From Candidatus Babeliales bacterium (GTDB lineage Bacteria; Babelota; Babeliae; Babelales; Vermiphilaceae), in NCBI GenBank assembly GCA_020050795.1, contig JAGVKD010000021.1:1-64000 (forward strand): a stretch of 64,000 bases of DNA, given 5' to 3'. Made by a program: the position numbers and the translations under genes. How positions within the stretch are numbered: the first letter of the stretch is position 1; every line of letters begins with the position of its first letter. The notes under the pieces are model-generated. The model searched no databases. It had not been told where the DNA came from and saw nothing but the letters and a program-made list of their open reading frames with translations. Below, piece after piece: positions 1 through 7,663 of the stretch.

Positions 1-135
1 AGCATGATGATGAGTGCCCTATGTTCGGCGGGGAGCGGGCAGTCCAGCAGCCTGCTGGTGCATTGGGTTAAGGGTATTGGGCAAGCAATACCCTTAGAAA
101 CAGCGGAGAAAGATACAAAAAAAGAAAAACAATGA
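1..135 (+). CDS. 3' end of a gene cut by the window edge
   Basis: Frame 1 is open from the first base to TGA at 133-135 and encodes the last 44 residues of a protein. The tail contains SAGSGQSSSLL and ends in a Lys/Glu-rich stretch (ETAEKDTKKEKQ). The small-residue GQSSS motif near the C-terminus is reminiscent of the end of the nitronate monooxygenase / FabK flavoprotein family, but 44 residues are too few for an assignment. Two perfect inverted repeats (48-62 and 69-96) lie within this stretch, so part of the sequence could be selected as RNA rather than protein. It converges on the hydrolase gene at 179. Confidence 0.5.
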   Translation, partial: SMMMSALCSAGSGQSSSLLVHWVKGIGQAIPLETAEKDTKKEKQ

Positions 136-178
136 AGGCAACGGTTGGACAAGAAAAATGTTTTTAGAAAAAAATAAC

Positions 179-1120
179 CTAGTCTCTCCGTTTGTTGCCT
201 ACGGTGATTGATACAAGATGTTCCTTGGTTGAATAACCTGGTTCATCTTTCAACTTCACCATGGTATCGACTACTTCGCTGATCGATTGCAGGAAATTTG
301 GTTTAATAAAATCTTCGTGAAAAAGAGCGCGGCCATTAATCTTTACTTTCGTTTGCACAATCTTTGGATGTTCCTCGAATCTGCGCGCTGATGTTGGAAT
401 CCAGGTGCGAGATCCGTTGGGGTTTGCTTTTTGCTTATTAAATTGTGGCGCAACAATTTGAATGAGATCGAGCGGAGAATAAATATTATAGATCTGTGTG
501 AATAGTGAACTTTTAATTGCATCACATGTTTCATATTGGACGGGGCATGCAAGCATGATCAATTCATCAATTGCAAAAGGATGTGTGTCTTCAAGTCTCG
601 CCATGCAGAGTGCAAGATTGCCACCGTGACTATGAGTCAGTAGACGAATAACCGGTTCAGTTCCATATTCAGCACGATAAATATCAACAATTTGAGCAAG
701 CTGAATATACAATTTTTTCCCGGCTTCTTGGCGCCTAGCTCCATTTAACGCGCCAGACCAGCCAAATACATAAAACGTGTCCCATGCAAATCGTTCAGGA
801 TTACTCAAGTGAACTGAGCGGGCAATGGTGTAAAGCGGGCAGGTTGATTTGAGTTCGTCTGCGAATTTTAATTGCGTGCAGCAATTGAATTCAGTGATAT
901 AAGGCGTATTTTTCAACAGACGGGTGCCGTGGATCCAGACAGTAATTGGCGGTGGGGTGTTTTTTTTGAGCAGCACGGGAGTTTCTTTTGCCGGACGAAA
1001 TACGTTTATTTCTTTCTTAATAATGCGATGACGATTTGCACACTGTGGCAAAAGAAGGGCGATACAGATAAAAAGAGGGTGAGCAAACACGGCGCCAAAC
1101 GCGAGATTAAGACGCTTCAT
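179..1120 (-). CDS. Exported alpha/beta hydrolase (lipase-like), copy 1
   Basis: A 313-residue protein with a hydrophobic export signal (residues 8-27). The fold is indicated by an oxyanion-type HGT at 64-66 and the nucleophile elbow HSHGGN at 163-168, a G/H-x-S-x-G variant with Ser164 as presumed nucleophile. Candidate acid and base are the Asp of SPLDLIQI and the His of ALFHEDFI near the C-terminus; both are kept in the paralog at 2444-3496. I chose the ATG at 1120 because GGAGA lies just upstream and a signal peptide follows at once; the longer open frame to 1234 has neither. It probably acts outside the cytoplasm on lipid or ester substrates; the substrate is unknown. Triad by inspection, function by inference. 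Confidence 0.75.
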   Translation of the reverse strand: MKRLNLAFGAVFAHPLFICIALLLPQCANRHRIIKKEINVFRPAKETPVLLKKNTPPPITVWIHGTRLLKNTPYITEFNCCTQLKFADELKSTCPLYTIARSVHLSNPERFAWDTFYVFGWSGALNGARRQEAGKKLYIQLAQIVDIYRAEYGTEPVIRLLTHSHGGNLALCMARLEDTHPFAIDELIMLACPVQYETCDAIKSSLFTQIYNIYSPLDLIQIVAPQFNKQKANPNGSRTWIPTSARRFEEHPKIVQTKVKINGRALFHEDFIKPNFLQSISEVVDTMVKLKDEPGYSTKEHLVSITVGNKRRD

Positions 1121-1190
1121 TTTCTCTCCGTGCAAGTTATTGCTTCGTCTATAAGTAACTATACACAAAAATGAGGCGTCAATAGAAACA

Positions 1191-1222
1191 AAAATCCCGA
1201 GCGTTTGCCCGGGATTTTTTTT
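1191..1222 (-). terminator. Rho-independent terminator
   Basis: Nine-base perfect stem (AAAATCCCG with CGGGATTTT, 10-nt loop) with T-runs on both sides. Read leftward it follows the stop codon of the gene at 1240-2361. Confidence 0.85.
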
Positions 1223-1239
1223 AGGTGTTTGCAAATAAG

Positions 1240-2361
1240 TTATTCGTAGAGATCTTTGATGTCATTTTCACGACCGGCATCTATGATTGCTTGCTTGAAT
1301 GCCGGATAGCGCTCATCGAGTACTGTTTTCCAGCTTTTTTTGAATACTGGAATTTGCTCAGGAGCATGTTTGGCGATTTGGCCGCAGAGTTCTCCGATGC
1401 CATTCAATGCATCACCAACATATTTTTTATCGTTCTGATAAAAGAAATCTTGCGGACGAGAATTGTCTGGTTGTTCAAAATCTGCATATGCCAATACATC
1501 GGTAACGAGTACACCGTTGTCATCTTTGAATGCCATAAGGTTACCACCGACGCACCACAAGCCAGCATAGGCGATCACTTCACAGGCTTCAGTTAATGTT
1601 TCCTGCGAAACTGTGGACCAGAAAAGCTTCTCTTCATCATCAGAGAGTGTGTTGAGGGGTCTAGCATTTCTGAGTGGCTTCTCAACAATAAAATAATTTT
1701 CATCGTGCTCTTCGGTCCCTTGTCCAGGAATGTGAGCAAGATGCTCTGCTGAGATCACAAATCTTTTGCCAGCTCTTTCTCGCGCACGCAACCAGTGAGC
1801 CATGCGGCTTGTTGTTTGGTGCGTTCTAACCTCATTTGTTTTTTCAAAGGGGAAAGTGCTGAATGCTTTTTCGCCTTCTGTTTCTTTCTTTTCTCTGATC
1901 CAATCATGGGGACTGTGCTGTGAGCCAACTAATCCAAAAATTATGGCGCGTTTGCCGGAAACTTTGGCGATAGGGCTGTTTGGATCTTCTGGGTCAAGCT
2001 GCCATACATAATTCCAGCGAGAGATATTTTTAATTCCTGATTCTTTAAACGCTTGGCCTGTTTTTCTCATATCAGTGACTACTGATTCGTACGTTCTTTC
2101 TTTGGGTATTTGAGTCAGTTGTGCAAGCAGACGGAGATTGTCTGCATTTGCAAGCCAGCGTTTTACTTTTTCATCATCTTCTTGTGACATCGGAGAATAT
2201 TTTGCTGCAAGAGCGGGTAATGTTTGTGACGTGATCACTTCACCGGTAGCTAGGGTGTTACCCAATCGTTTAACAACAGATTCTTCTGGTTGTTGTTCCA
2301 TTGCCAGAGCAGTGCCGCCGCATGCCAATAGTAATCCTAGGTATGCAATATGTTGTTTCAT
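1240..2361 (-). CDS. Exported protein of unknown function
   Basis: A 373-residue protein with a signal peptide (residues 1-20) and a predicted mature start at or near MEQQPEE. It is preceded by AAGGAGTTCTG, a good ribosome binding site. The middle part (FIVEKPLRNARPL, then VLVTDVLAYADFEQ) has the feel of a small-molecule-kinase-like fold, but I see no complete catalytic motif set and do not assign one. It lies between the two hydrolase paralogs on the same strand, so the three may be functionally linked. I do not recognise the family. Confidence 0.75.
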   Translation of the reverse strand: MKQHIAYLGLLLACGGTALAMEQQPEESVVKRLGNTLATGEVITSQTLPALAAKYSPMSQEDDEKVKRWLANADNLRLLAQLTQIPKERTYESVVTDMRKTGQAFKESGIKNISRWNYVWQLDPEDPNSPIAKVSGKRAIIFGLVGSQHSPHDWIREKKETEGEKAFSTFPFEKTNEVRTHQTTSRMAHWLRARERAGKRFVISAEHLAHIPGQGTEEHDENYFIVEKPLRNARPLNTLSDDEEKLFWSTVSQETLTEACEVIAYAGLWCVGGNLMAFKDDNGVLVTDVLAYADFEQPDNSRPQDFFYQNDKKYVGDALNGIGELCGQIAKHAPEQIPVFKKSWKTVLDERYPAFKQAIIDAGRENDIKDLYE

Positions 2362-2443
2362 CAGAACTCCTTGAAAGGTGTTATAGGTGTTTAATCTAGC
2401 CGCTTTAGATTAACGAAAATTTAGGTACGCGGCTATACGGGGA

Positions 2444-3496
2444 TTATATTTTTAAAATAATATCTTTTTCGGTGCAACAATCTTTTTTTGTCTCGTGCAT
2501 GATCCGAGGCAAATTATGGAAAAATGTTGGAATGATAAATTCAATATGCAGAAGTCCCCGATTTGAGCGAGCAATGAATCTGGTTGTTTTGTGCACTTTG
2601 GACACAAGTGGACCAAAAAGGTCGGTGTCTTGTTTGCTCCACAGAGGTTTTCCATCCCATTTCATGCGCACTTGTTTGAGTTTTGGATTGTTTAAAAAGT
2701 GGCGCTCAGAGAATAGTGGGCATTCTACGCATTTCCAGAAAGCGCAGGTAATTGGTGCGAATGTTTTATCACTCCATGCTTGTTGAAATGCTGGCTGTAT
2801 CGGGTGAAATTTTTGCATATCCAATATCTGGATCATGTCGTCATGGGAATGAATATTAAATGCGTGCTTAAAAATAGGATCAGTAATATATTTTGATGTT
2901 TCTTTTTGCACAGGACATGCAAGAAGAATGAGCTGATCAACAGTAAACGCATTTGGTTTTTTTTGGCCTGCATGCGCCAATTGCAGTGCAATGTTGCCGC
3001 CATGACTGTGGGACATAATCGTAATCTGTGGTGGCGTGCCATATTCTTTTTGATACGGGATAACAATGCGTTCTACAATTTGATCATAAAGAAGATGAGC
3101 TGCTTCATAGCGATGACGCGGATCTAATTTGCCAGACCAGACAAAGCTATAAAAATTTTCTAATGGGTACTGTTTAGAGTCGACACTATTTAAAATAGTA
3201 CCGATGGTGCGTACATAAAATTTCTCATCGATTTCGGTGATGGGATGGAGTCCTGGAGGGCCGCCATGGATACGGTCTTCAAGTTCCATAGCCTGACGCG
3301 AAACGCCAATGGGGATAATTGAATTCACTCGCGTGCCATGAATATAGATAGTGACCGGTCCACGCACGAAGCGTACGTTTTCGCACTGTGCAGCAGAAGG
3401 AGATTTGATATTTTCCTGAGAATTACGCGCTTTGAGTACCATTGCCATCGCAAGAATACTGAAGAACGTAATGCTGAAAAATCCTAACTTATTCAT
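2444..3496 (-). CDS. Exported alpha/beta hydrolase (lipase-like), copy 2
   Basis: A 350-residue paralog of the protein at 179-1120. It shares VTIYIHGTR (oxyanion side), the nucleophile elbow MSHSHGGNIAL, the acid-bearing IHSHDDMIQIL and a C-terminal LLHIEFIIPTFF matching LFHEDFIKPNFL of copy 1, so the Ser-Asp-His triad appears intact in both. The ATG at 3496 has TAGGAG upstream and is followed by a membrane or signal segment (residues 3-20, FFSITFFSILAMAMVL); the longer frame to 3658 runs into the divergent nfeD gene and is rejected. An internal Cys-rich insert (CAFWKCVEC) is absent from copy 1. Likely extracytoplasmic esterase or lipase of unknown substrate. Confidence 0.75.
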   Translation of the reverse strand: MNKLGFFSITFFSILAMAMVLKARNSQENIKSPSAAQCENVRFVRGPVTIYIHGTRVNSIIPIGVSRQAMELEDRIHGGPPGLHPITEIDEKFYVRTIGTILNSVDSKQYPLENFYSFVWSGKLDPRHRYEAAHLLYDQIVERIVIPYQKEYGTPPQITIMSHSHGGNIALQLAHAGQKKPNAFTVDQLILLACPVQKETSKYITDPIFKHAFNIHSHDDMIQILDMQKFHPIQPAFQQAWSDKTFAPITCAFWKCVECPLFSERHFLNNPKLKQVRMKWDGKPLWSKQDTDLFGPLVSKVHKTTRFIARSNRGLLHIEFIIPTFFHNLPRIMHETKKDCCTEKDIILKI

Positions 3497-3641
3497 ACTT
3501 TTTTCTCCTAATAGCACGGTTTTTCCGTGACTAATCCCTGTTTTTATTCTATAGTAATAATAACCCAAGTTCAAAAGGGCCTTCTTTCTGAACACCACTA
3601 GATATATATTTCTATCATTTCTTATCACACAGGGAGGCAGC

Positions 3642-4076
3642 ATGAATACCTTTTTCACTGCGTGGATCCTTCTGGCACTCTTATTTCTTTTTTTCGAGAT
3701 GGGTAGCCCCGGATTATTCTATTTCCTATCGTTCTCATTCGGAGCATTGGCTGCGGCAGTCAGTAGTCTTGCGGTAGGAGCAGTAACCTCACAAATACTT
3801 ATTTTCCTAGCCGGCACGTGCATTGCCTTGCTTGTGCTCAAATGGTGGGTTGCTCGCAAAAGTAACAAAAATCATTCACACGACAAAAGTAATATCTACG
3901 CGCTCAAAGGAAAGCGAGCAGTGGTATTGAAGGATATCACCCCAGATGCATCGGGAACGGTCAAAATTGGTGGTGAATCATGGATGGCGCGATCAGCACA
4001 CCACATTGCGGCTGGAAGCCATGTACTAGTGGTTGATGTGCGAGGTGCGCATGTCCTTGTTGAAGAAGTTAAATAA
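3642..4076 (+). CDS. NfeD-family membrane protein
   Basis: A 144-residue protein with the short-NfeD layout: hydrophobic helices over residues 5-70, then a soluble OB-fold domain (residues about 85-144) beginning LKGKRAVVLKDI and containing GTVKIGGESWMARS, the typical NfeD C-domain sequence. NfeD proteins are encoded beside, and work with, SPFH/stomatin proteins in the membrane. Here the SPFH gene follows after 25 nt. The start at 3642 has GGGAGG upstream. Strong assignment to family; the physiological role (membrane microdomain organisation) is general family knowledge. Confidence 0.9.
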   Translation: MNTFFTAWILLALLFLFFEMGSPGLFYFLSFSFGALAAAVSSLAVGAVTSQILIFLAGTCIALLVLKWWVARKSNKNHSHDKSNIYALKGKRAVVLKDITPDASGTVKIGGESWMARSAHHIAAGSHVLVVDVRGAHVLVEEVK

Positions 4077-4101
4077 AATTTAAAATTTTGGAGGATTAAT
4101 C

Positions 4102-5106
4102 ATGAACGTAGTTATGATGAATCTACCTCTCGGCTTTGCCATTTTGGCAGGAGCTCTTGTGTTGTTTCTCTTTGTTCTATTGCTCAAGTCTGTCTACCTT
4201 GTGCGTCAGGCAGAAGTGATTGTGATCGAACGCTTAGGGCGTTATGATCGCACCATGGGAGCGGGCTTGCATATTGTGCTGCCGTTCTTAGAGCGTCCAC
4301 GAACTACAATCTGGACATACTTGGAAGATAGAGGCACGGGGCGTTATTATCGCTATGTGCAAACATTGGATCGCATTGATTTGCGCGAATCGGTTTACGA
4401 TTTTCCAAAACAAAATGTGATTACCAAAGACAACGTGACCACTGAAATTAATGCACTTTTGTATTATCAAATTACTGATCCAAAAGCAGCATTATACGAA
4501 GTGAACAATTTGCCAGAGGCGATCGAAAAACTTACGCAAACAACATTGCGTGATGTAATCGGTTCAATGGATTTGGATGAAACCCTTGTTTCGCGTAGTC
4601 ATATTAATGAGCGCTTGCGTCTCATTTTAGATGAAGCGACAGACAAGTGGGGTGTGAAGGTCAATCGCGTTGAGTTGCAAGAAGTGAATCCTCCGCACGA
4701 TATTCGTGTTGCGATGGAAAAACAAATGCGAGCAGAACGTGATCGCCGCGCAACCATTCTTGAGTCTGAAGGTAAAAAACGGGCTGCGATTCTTGAAGCC
4801 GAAGGCGTTAAGGAATCGAAAGTGCTTCGTGCAACAGGTGAAGCTGAATCAGTAATCATTGCCGCTGAGAGTGAAGCGCAAGCTCGCTTGAAGGCTGCAA
4901 ATGCTGAAGCGAAAGCAATTGAACTTGTGAGCAATGCTATCCAAAAAGGTGACCCATTGCCATATTTGATTGCGATGCAATATATCAAAATATTGCCAGA
5001 AATTACCAAAGGTGCAGAAGGTAAAACAGTGGTGATTCCTTATGACGCAAGCTCAGTCATTGGTTCACTCGCTTCCATTAAACAGATCTTTGAACAGATC
5101 AAATAA
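4102..5106 (+). CDS. SPFH/stomatin-family membrane protein (QmcA-like)
   Basis: A 334-residue protein with one N-terminal membrane helix (residues about 9-30), a band-7/SPFH domain (about 33-190; EVIVIERLGRYDRTMGAGLH, DFPKQNVITKDNV) and a long Glu/Lys/Ala-rich coiled coil (about 195-265; EGKKRAAILEAEGVKES). This is the architecture of bacterial stomatin-like proteins that oligomerise on the inner membrane with an NfeD partner. GGAGG sits 8 nt upstream of the ATG. It forms a two-gene operon with the upstream NfeD gene and ends at a strong terminator. Confidence 0.93.
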   Translation: MNVVMMNLPLGFAILAGALVLFLFVLLLKSVYLVRQAEVIVIERLGRYDRTMGAGLHIVLPFLERPRTTIWTYLEDRGTGRYYRYVQTLDRIDLRESVYDFPKQNVITKDNVTTEINALLYYQITDPKAALYEVNNLPEAIEKLTQTTLRDVIGSMDLDETLVSRSHINERLRLILDEATDKWGVKVNRVELQEVNPPHDIRVAMEKQMRAERDRRATILESEGKKRAAILEAEGVKESKVLRATGEAESVIIAAESEAQARLKAANAEAKAIELVSNAIQKGDPLPYLIAMQYIKILPEITKGAEGKTVVIPYDASSVIGSLASIKQIFEQIK

Positions 5107-5141
5107 AAAAAGGGCCCCGCATTGTGCGGGGCCCTTTTTTT
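5105..5141. terminator. Bidirectional terminator
   Basis: Sixteen-base stem built on AGGGCCCCGC / GCGGGGCCCT with a 5-nt loop and A/T tracts on both flanks. It serves the SPFH gene on the plus strand and the small exported gene at 5144 on the minus strand. Confidence 0.95.
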
Positions 5142-5143
5142 GT

Positions 5144-5464
5144 CTATTTCTTTTTTTTATAAATGGATTTCTTTAAACCGTCTTCATATCCCACTTGAAT
5201 TTCTTGTATGTCAGGGAATTCTTTCTTCAATATTTTAATGAGCGCTTTTGGTTCGCTCGGATATTTATCCATCCATTTTTGTGGATGAATACTATTTTTA
5301 CGCAGTAGAAAAATAATGTACGGAAGTTGGCCGCCCTGTCTAAGAACATGTGGATTTGGGCATTTGTCAGTAGGTATCCTACGCAACATATAATCCATCG
5401 AATGCAGCATGGCCGATGAAAATGCGCATGCGATAAGTGCAGAGAATAGAAGTATTCTTTTCAT
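5144..5464 (-). CDS. Small exported protein, three-copy tandem family (member 1)
   Basis: A 106-residue protein with a signal peptide ending near MLHSM. It shares with its two upstream neighbours the signal sequence type (SALIACAFSSAMLHSM), an N-P-H-(V/S)-L motif, a Y-(I/M/A)-x-(F/Y) segment, and a C-terminal block KLR-x-(E/Q)-FPD-x-(Q/Y)-EI. The products look like one small domain of 80-90 residues acting outside the inner membrane. AGG precedes the ATG by 5 nt and the gap to the upstream member is only 6 nt, so the three are co-transcribed. Function unknown. Confidence 0.75.
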   Translation of the reverse strand: MKRILLFSALIACAFSSAMLHSMDYMLRRIPTDKCPNPHVLRQGGQLPYIIFLLRKNSIHPQKWMDKYPSEPKALIKILKKEFPDIQEIQVGYEDGLKKSIYKKKK

Positions 5465-5470
5465 GTCTGC

Positions 5471-5800
5471 CTATCGTTTTTTATAGATTTTTATGTTTGT
5501 GCCAGTTCCCGGATATACTACAAGGATTTCTTGTGTATCAGGAAATTCACGTCTCAGCTTGTCAATCAGTTCTAGTCTATCTATGGGTAGGGCTAACGGT
5601 TTGCGAACAAGAGCCTGACTTGTAAGCACATAGGCCATATCTGGATATACACCTTCACATTTAAGAGAATGTGGATCTTGGGGATCTGGAGCTATGCCAA
5701 GAGGAGCGTCGCACGGAATGTTAAAGCGATTCATCGAATGGAGTGCGGTCGATGACAATGCGCATGCGATGAATGCGGAGAGTAAAGTTATTTTATTCAT
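5471..5800 (-). CDS. Small exported protein, three-copy tandem family (member 2)
   Basis: A 109-residue paralog of the genes on either side. The signal peptide SAFIACALSSTALHSM leads to a mature part starting at or next to Met-Asn. Diagnostic shared blocks are PHSL, YPDMAYVL, RKPLALP and LRREFPDTQEILVVYPG; the last ends in the same way as member 3 (EIRIEYPAHG). No clear Shine-Dalgarno precedes the ATG at 5800, and the gap to member 3 is 18 nt, so translation may be coupled. Function unknown. Confidence 0.75.
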   Translation of the reverse strand: MNKITLLSAFIACALSSTALHSMNRFNIPCDAPLGIAPDPQDPHSLKCEGVYPDMAYVLTSQALVRKPLALPIDRLELIDKLRREFPDTQEILVVYPGTGTNIKIYKKR

Positions 5801-5818
5801 AGTGGAATGTTTTTTTAT

Positions 5819-6160
5819 TTATGGTTGCTTCACGAAAATTGTTCTGGATTTTATAAGCATACCGTGTGCGGGATATTCTATTCTTATTTCGTATGCATCA
5901 GGAAATTGAGTTCTCAGCTTTTTAATCAGCAGCTTTGGATTTATAGTAGGCATGTCAGCTAATGGTCTTCTAACATGAGGATTCCTTTCACGAAGAATGA
6001 ATGCTGCCTCCGGATATTCTCCTTCATGTTCAAGAGAATGTGGATTTGGGGGTGTGGAAGCCAGTTTGCCGAGCCATAATACTTTGCCATTCATTGAGTG
6101 CAACATAGCCGATGAGAATGCGCATGATATGATCGCAGAGAGTAGAAGTTTGTTTTTCAT
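5819..6160 (-). CDS. Small exported protein, three-copy tandem family (member 3)
   Basis: A 113-residue protein, first in the three-gene leftward unit, with AAGG 7 nt upstream of the ATG. The signal peptide SAIISCAFSSAMLHSM is followed by PNPHSLEHEGEYPEAAF, RRPLADMP and KLRTQFPDAYEIRIEYP, matching members 1 and 2 in order and spacing. No cysteine is conserved in the mature parts, so disulfides are not expected. No known domain is recognised. Confidence 0.75.
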   Translation of the reverse strand: MKNKLLLSAIISCAFSSAMLHSMNGKVLWLGKLASTPPNPHSLEHEGEYPEAAFILRERNPHVRRPLADMPTINPKLLIKKLRTQFPDAYEIRIEYPAHGMLIKSRTIFVKQP

Positions 6161-6243
6161 AGCAACCTTATAGTTTGAAATTTTTAATATTCAAAATAGG
6201 GTAGCTAAAAATGGGAATAAATAAATCTTTTCTGAAAATATGA

Positions 6244-6268
6244 AGAGGAGGGCCAAAAGCCCTCCTCT
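6244..6268 (-). terminator. Terminator-like hairpin
   Basis: Stem GAGGAGGGC / GCCCTCCTC (10 bp counting the outer A-T pair) with loop CAAAA, just beyond the stop of the gene at 6288-6569; on the minus strand it is followed by a loose T-rich stretch. Confidence 0.7.
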
Positions 6269-6287
6269 CGCTGTTTAAGAGTGTTTT

Positions 6288-6569
6288 CTATTTATCAATA
6301 CCATTGTCAGGATCATCAAGCGGCTCTTTGAGCTTCATACATGCTGAAACAGGAGCAGGAGCAGGAGCTCTTCTTTCCGCAAATACAGGCGCACGTTGCT
6401 GATTTCGTACAGGTTGATCAATAGGGACCCGTCTTTCTTGCCCCCAGCCGCCATACTCAATTCGGTAGGCTGGCTCTTGGGCAGGTAAGTCAAAGTCTTC
6501 AGTTCCCCAAAACATTGGAGAAATGGTGCCCACATGGGCTAAAAAAATAAGCGCAATAATAGTACGCAT
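6288..6569 (-). CDS. Small exported Pro/Arg-rich protein
   Basis: A 93-residue protein starting MRTIIALIFLAHVGTISPM with a hydrophobic export signal. The mature part is rich in Pro, Ala, Arg and Gln (RRAPAPAPVSAC) and ends in an acidic tail (DDPDNGIDK). A GTG five codons upstream is possible but would bury the signal peptide. The ribosome binding site is weak (GGAATG). It is the last gene before the hairpin at 6244. No family recognised; it could be a short surface or periplasmic protein. Confidence 0.55.
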   Translation of the reverse strand: MRTIIALIFLAHVGTISPMFWGTEDFDLPAQEPAYRIEYGGWGQERRVPIDQPVRNQQRAPVFAERRAPAPAPVSACMKLKEPLDDPDNGIDK

Positions 6570-6652
6570 AGATTCATTCCACACATAAATAGGTGATACA
6601 AATTAGAAATTAAAATAAAAAATGTGGGAACAAAAGAGGGGGAGCGCGTTGA

Positions 6653-6739
6653 TTAGCGATTTCGCCAGGCTTGGAAAGCCAGGGATGCTATGAAGAAAGA
6701 GCGATAAATAAGACTGTTCGAAAATTGGAAAGTGTTCAT
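6653..6739 (-). CDS. Candidate micro-ORF, 28 residues
   Basis: ATG at 6739 is preceded by AAGG at a spacing of 7 nt and opens a 28-codon frame ending TAA at 6653. The peptide is amphipathic to hydrophobic in the middle (SFFIASLAFQAWRNR at its end), compatible with a small membrane peptide. It lies on the same strand as the exported genes on both sides. Its short length makes chance a real possibility. Confidence 0.3.
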   Translation of the reverse strand: MNTFQFSNSLIYRSFFIASLAFQAWRNR

Positions 6740-6798
6740 AAAAGAACCTTAAAAAAGGGGATTAACTCTTTTTTAGCCTAATTGTTTTTGATGGGTTG

Positions 6799-6828
6799 TC
6801 AAACAATCACGTGTTTTAAGGGCTTCAT
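6799..6828 (-). CDS. Nine-codon mini-ORF with a strong ribosome binding site
   Basis: AAGGAG at 6836-6841 sits 6-7 nt upstream of an ATG that encodes MKPLKHVIV and then stops. It starts 20 nt after the stop codon of the gene at 6849. It may be a leader peptide, the remnant of a longer gene, or a Shine-Dalgarno that arose by chance. Confidence 0.25.
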   Translation of the reverse strand: MKPLKHVIV

Positions 6829-6848
6829 TACCATCTCCTTCTGGAGCG

Positions 6849-7031
6849 CTATTTAATGGGAAGGTCTTTTTTTGCCTCATATCGTTTTATCTCTGCTTGT
6901 TCATCATGCGCAAGCTCTTCTATTTCTGCAGCATGAACACATGCACTACAAAGAGTCACCAGTGCGCATAATTTCACTATATTTGCGATAACGAGTAAGG
7001 CGAGTCCTAGACCAGCTTCTAATCGTTTCAT
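6849..7031 (-). CDS. Very small exported protein
   Basis: A 60-residue product: a long hydrophobic signal (residues 6-32, with LCALVTLCSAC) and a short charged mature part (AEIEELAHDEQAEIKRYEAKKD) that would form one helix. AAGGGG at 7039-7044 is ideally spaced for the ATG at 7031; another ATG at 7037 overlaps the stop of the preceding frame as ATGA but is only 1 nt from the Shine-Dalgarno. Function unknown. Confidence 0.5.
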   Translation of the reverse strand: MKRLEAGLGLALLVIANIVKLCALVTLCSACVHAAEIEELAHDEQAEIKRYEAKKDLPIK

Positions 7032-7033
7032 AT

Positions 7034-7351
7034 TCATACCCCTTGGGCTTTTTGATCGGTTAGCGCATAAGGTGCATGACTATGAAGTGGTGCTAGACCG
7101 AAAAGTCTCTTTAATTCTGGATGTGTATTATCCAAGATCGTGTTGGCAAACAATGATAGGATTTTAGTGGGGCGTCTGAGCTGTTAGAGATCCATGGCAC
7201 TCTGCTGAGGCATCATTGTCTGCCAGCTAGTAAAGAGACGAATATTTTGGGACATAAAAGGAGCGGTGCAAAATGTTGTATGCGTAGACGATTCGCATGA
7301 ACATAAACGGCCTTGCTCGTTGCGTTTTTCGGAGTTGTAGTAAACCATCAT
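7034..7351 (-). pseudogene. Small gene split by one in-frame ochre stop
   Basis: An ATG at 7351 with AAGGAG (7360-7365) 8 nt upstream opens 55 codons beginning MMVYYNSEKRNEQ. A TAA at 7184-7186 interrupts it, but the same frame continues open for 49 further codons (containing NTHPELKRLFGLAPLHSHAP) to a TGA at 7034 that overlaps the next ATG as ATGA. The good ribosome binding site, the absence of other stops over 105 codons and the overlap at the far end suggest a single ancestral protein broken by one nonsense change. Alternatives are a genuine 55-residue protein or a sequencing error. No homology recognised; the sequence has no signal peptide. Confidence 0.45.
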
Positions 7352-7558
7352 GGGCTTTACTCCTTCTACCAGGTGATAGGTGAATCAGATAGTAACACTG
7401 CTTGTTAGAACAAGTGATAACACATCAACTATATGAAATCAACACATTTTTCTTTTTATTTTTTAATGTCTATATGTGCATTTTTTCGTGTTGTTTTCAC
7501 CCCTATTGGCGTGTTGTGCAACATGCGATGTTGCGCTGAAAAGCGCGTGTTGATCGCG
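7352..7558. other. Intergenic stretch, AT-rich with one palindrome
   Basis: No supportable gene on either strand. It holds a 14-bp perfect palindrome CTTGTTAGAACAAG at 7401-7414, a T-rich tract around 7446-7475, and a possible weak minus-strand promoter (TTGATT, 17 nt, TATCAC) for the split gene. Confidence 0.4.
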
Positions 7559-7663
7559 TTATTCGATTGCGTCTAATGCTGCTAAGTGTTTTGCAACGCC
7601 ATGTGCAACAAATCGACCATTTTTTGCAATTGTGTCTATATGCGTTTTTTTGGCGTCATTCAT
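7559..7663 (-). CDS. Candidate 34-residue ORF coupled to the upstream gene
   Basis: The ATG at 7661-7663 overlaps the TGA of the gene at 7660-8445 as ATGA, the arrangement used for translational coupling. The frame runs 34 codons (starting MNDAKKTHIDTIAKNG) to TAA at 7559. The peptide is helix-forming and rich in Ala, Lys and His. There is no independent Shine-Dalgarno. Moderately plausible as a small protein, but chance cannot be excluded. Confidence 0.3.
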   Translation of the reverse strand: MNDAKKTHIDTIAKNGRFVAHGVAKHLAALDAIE

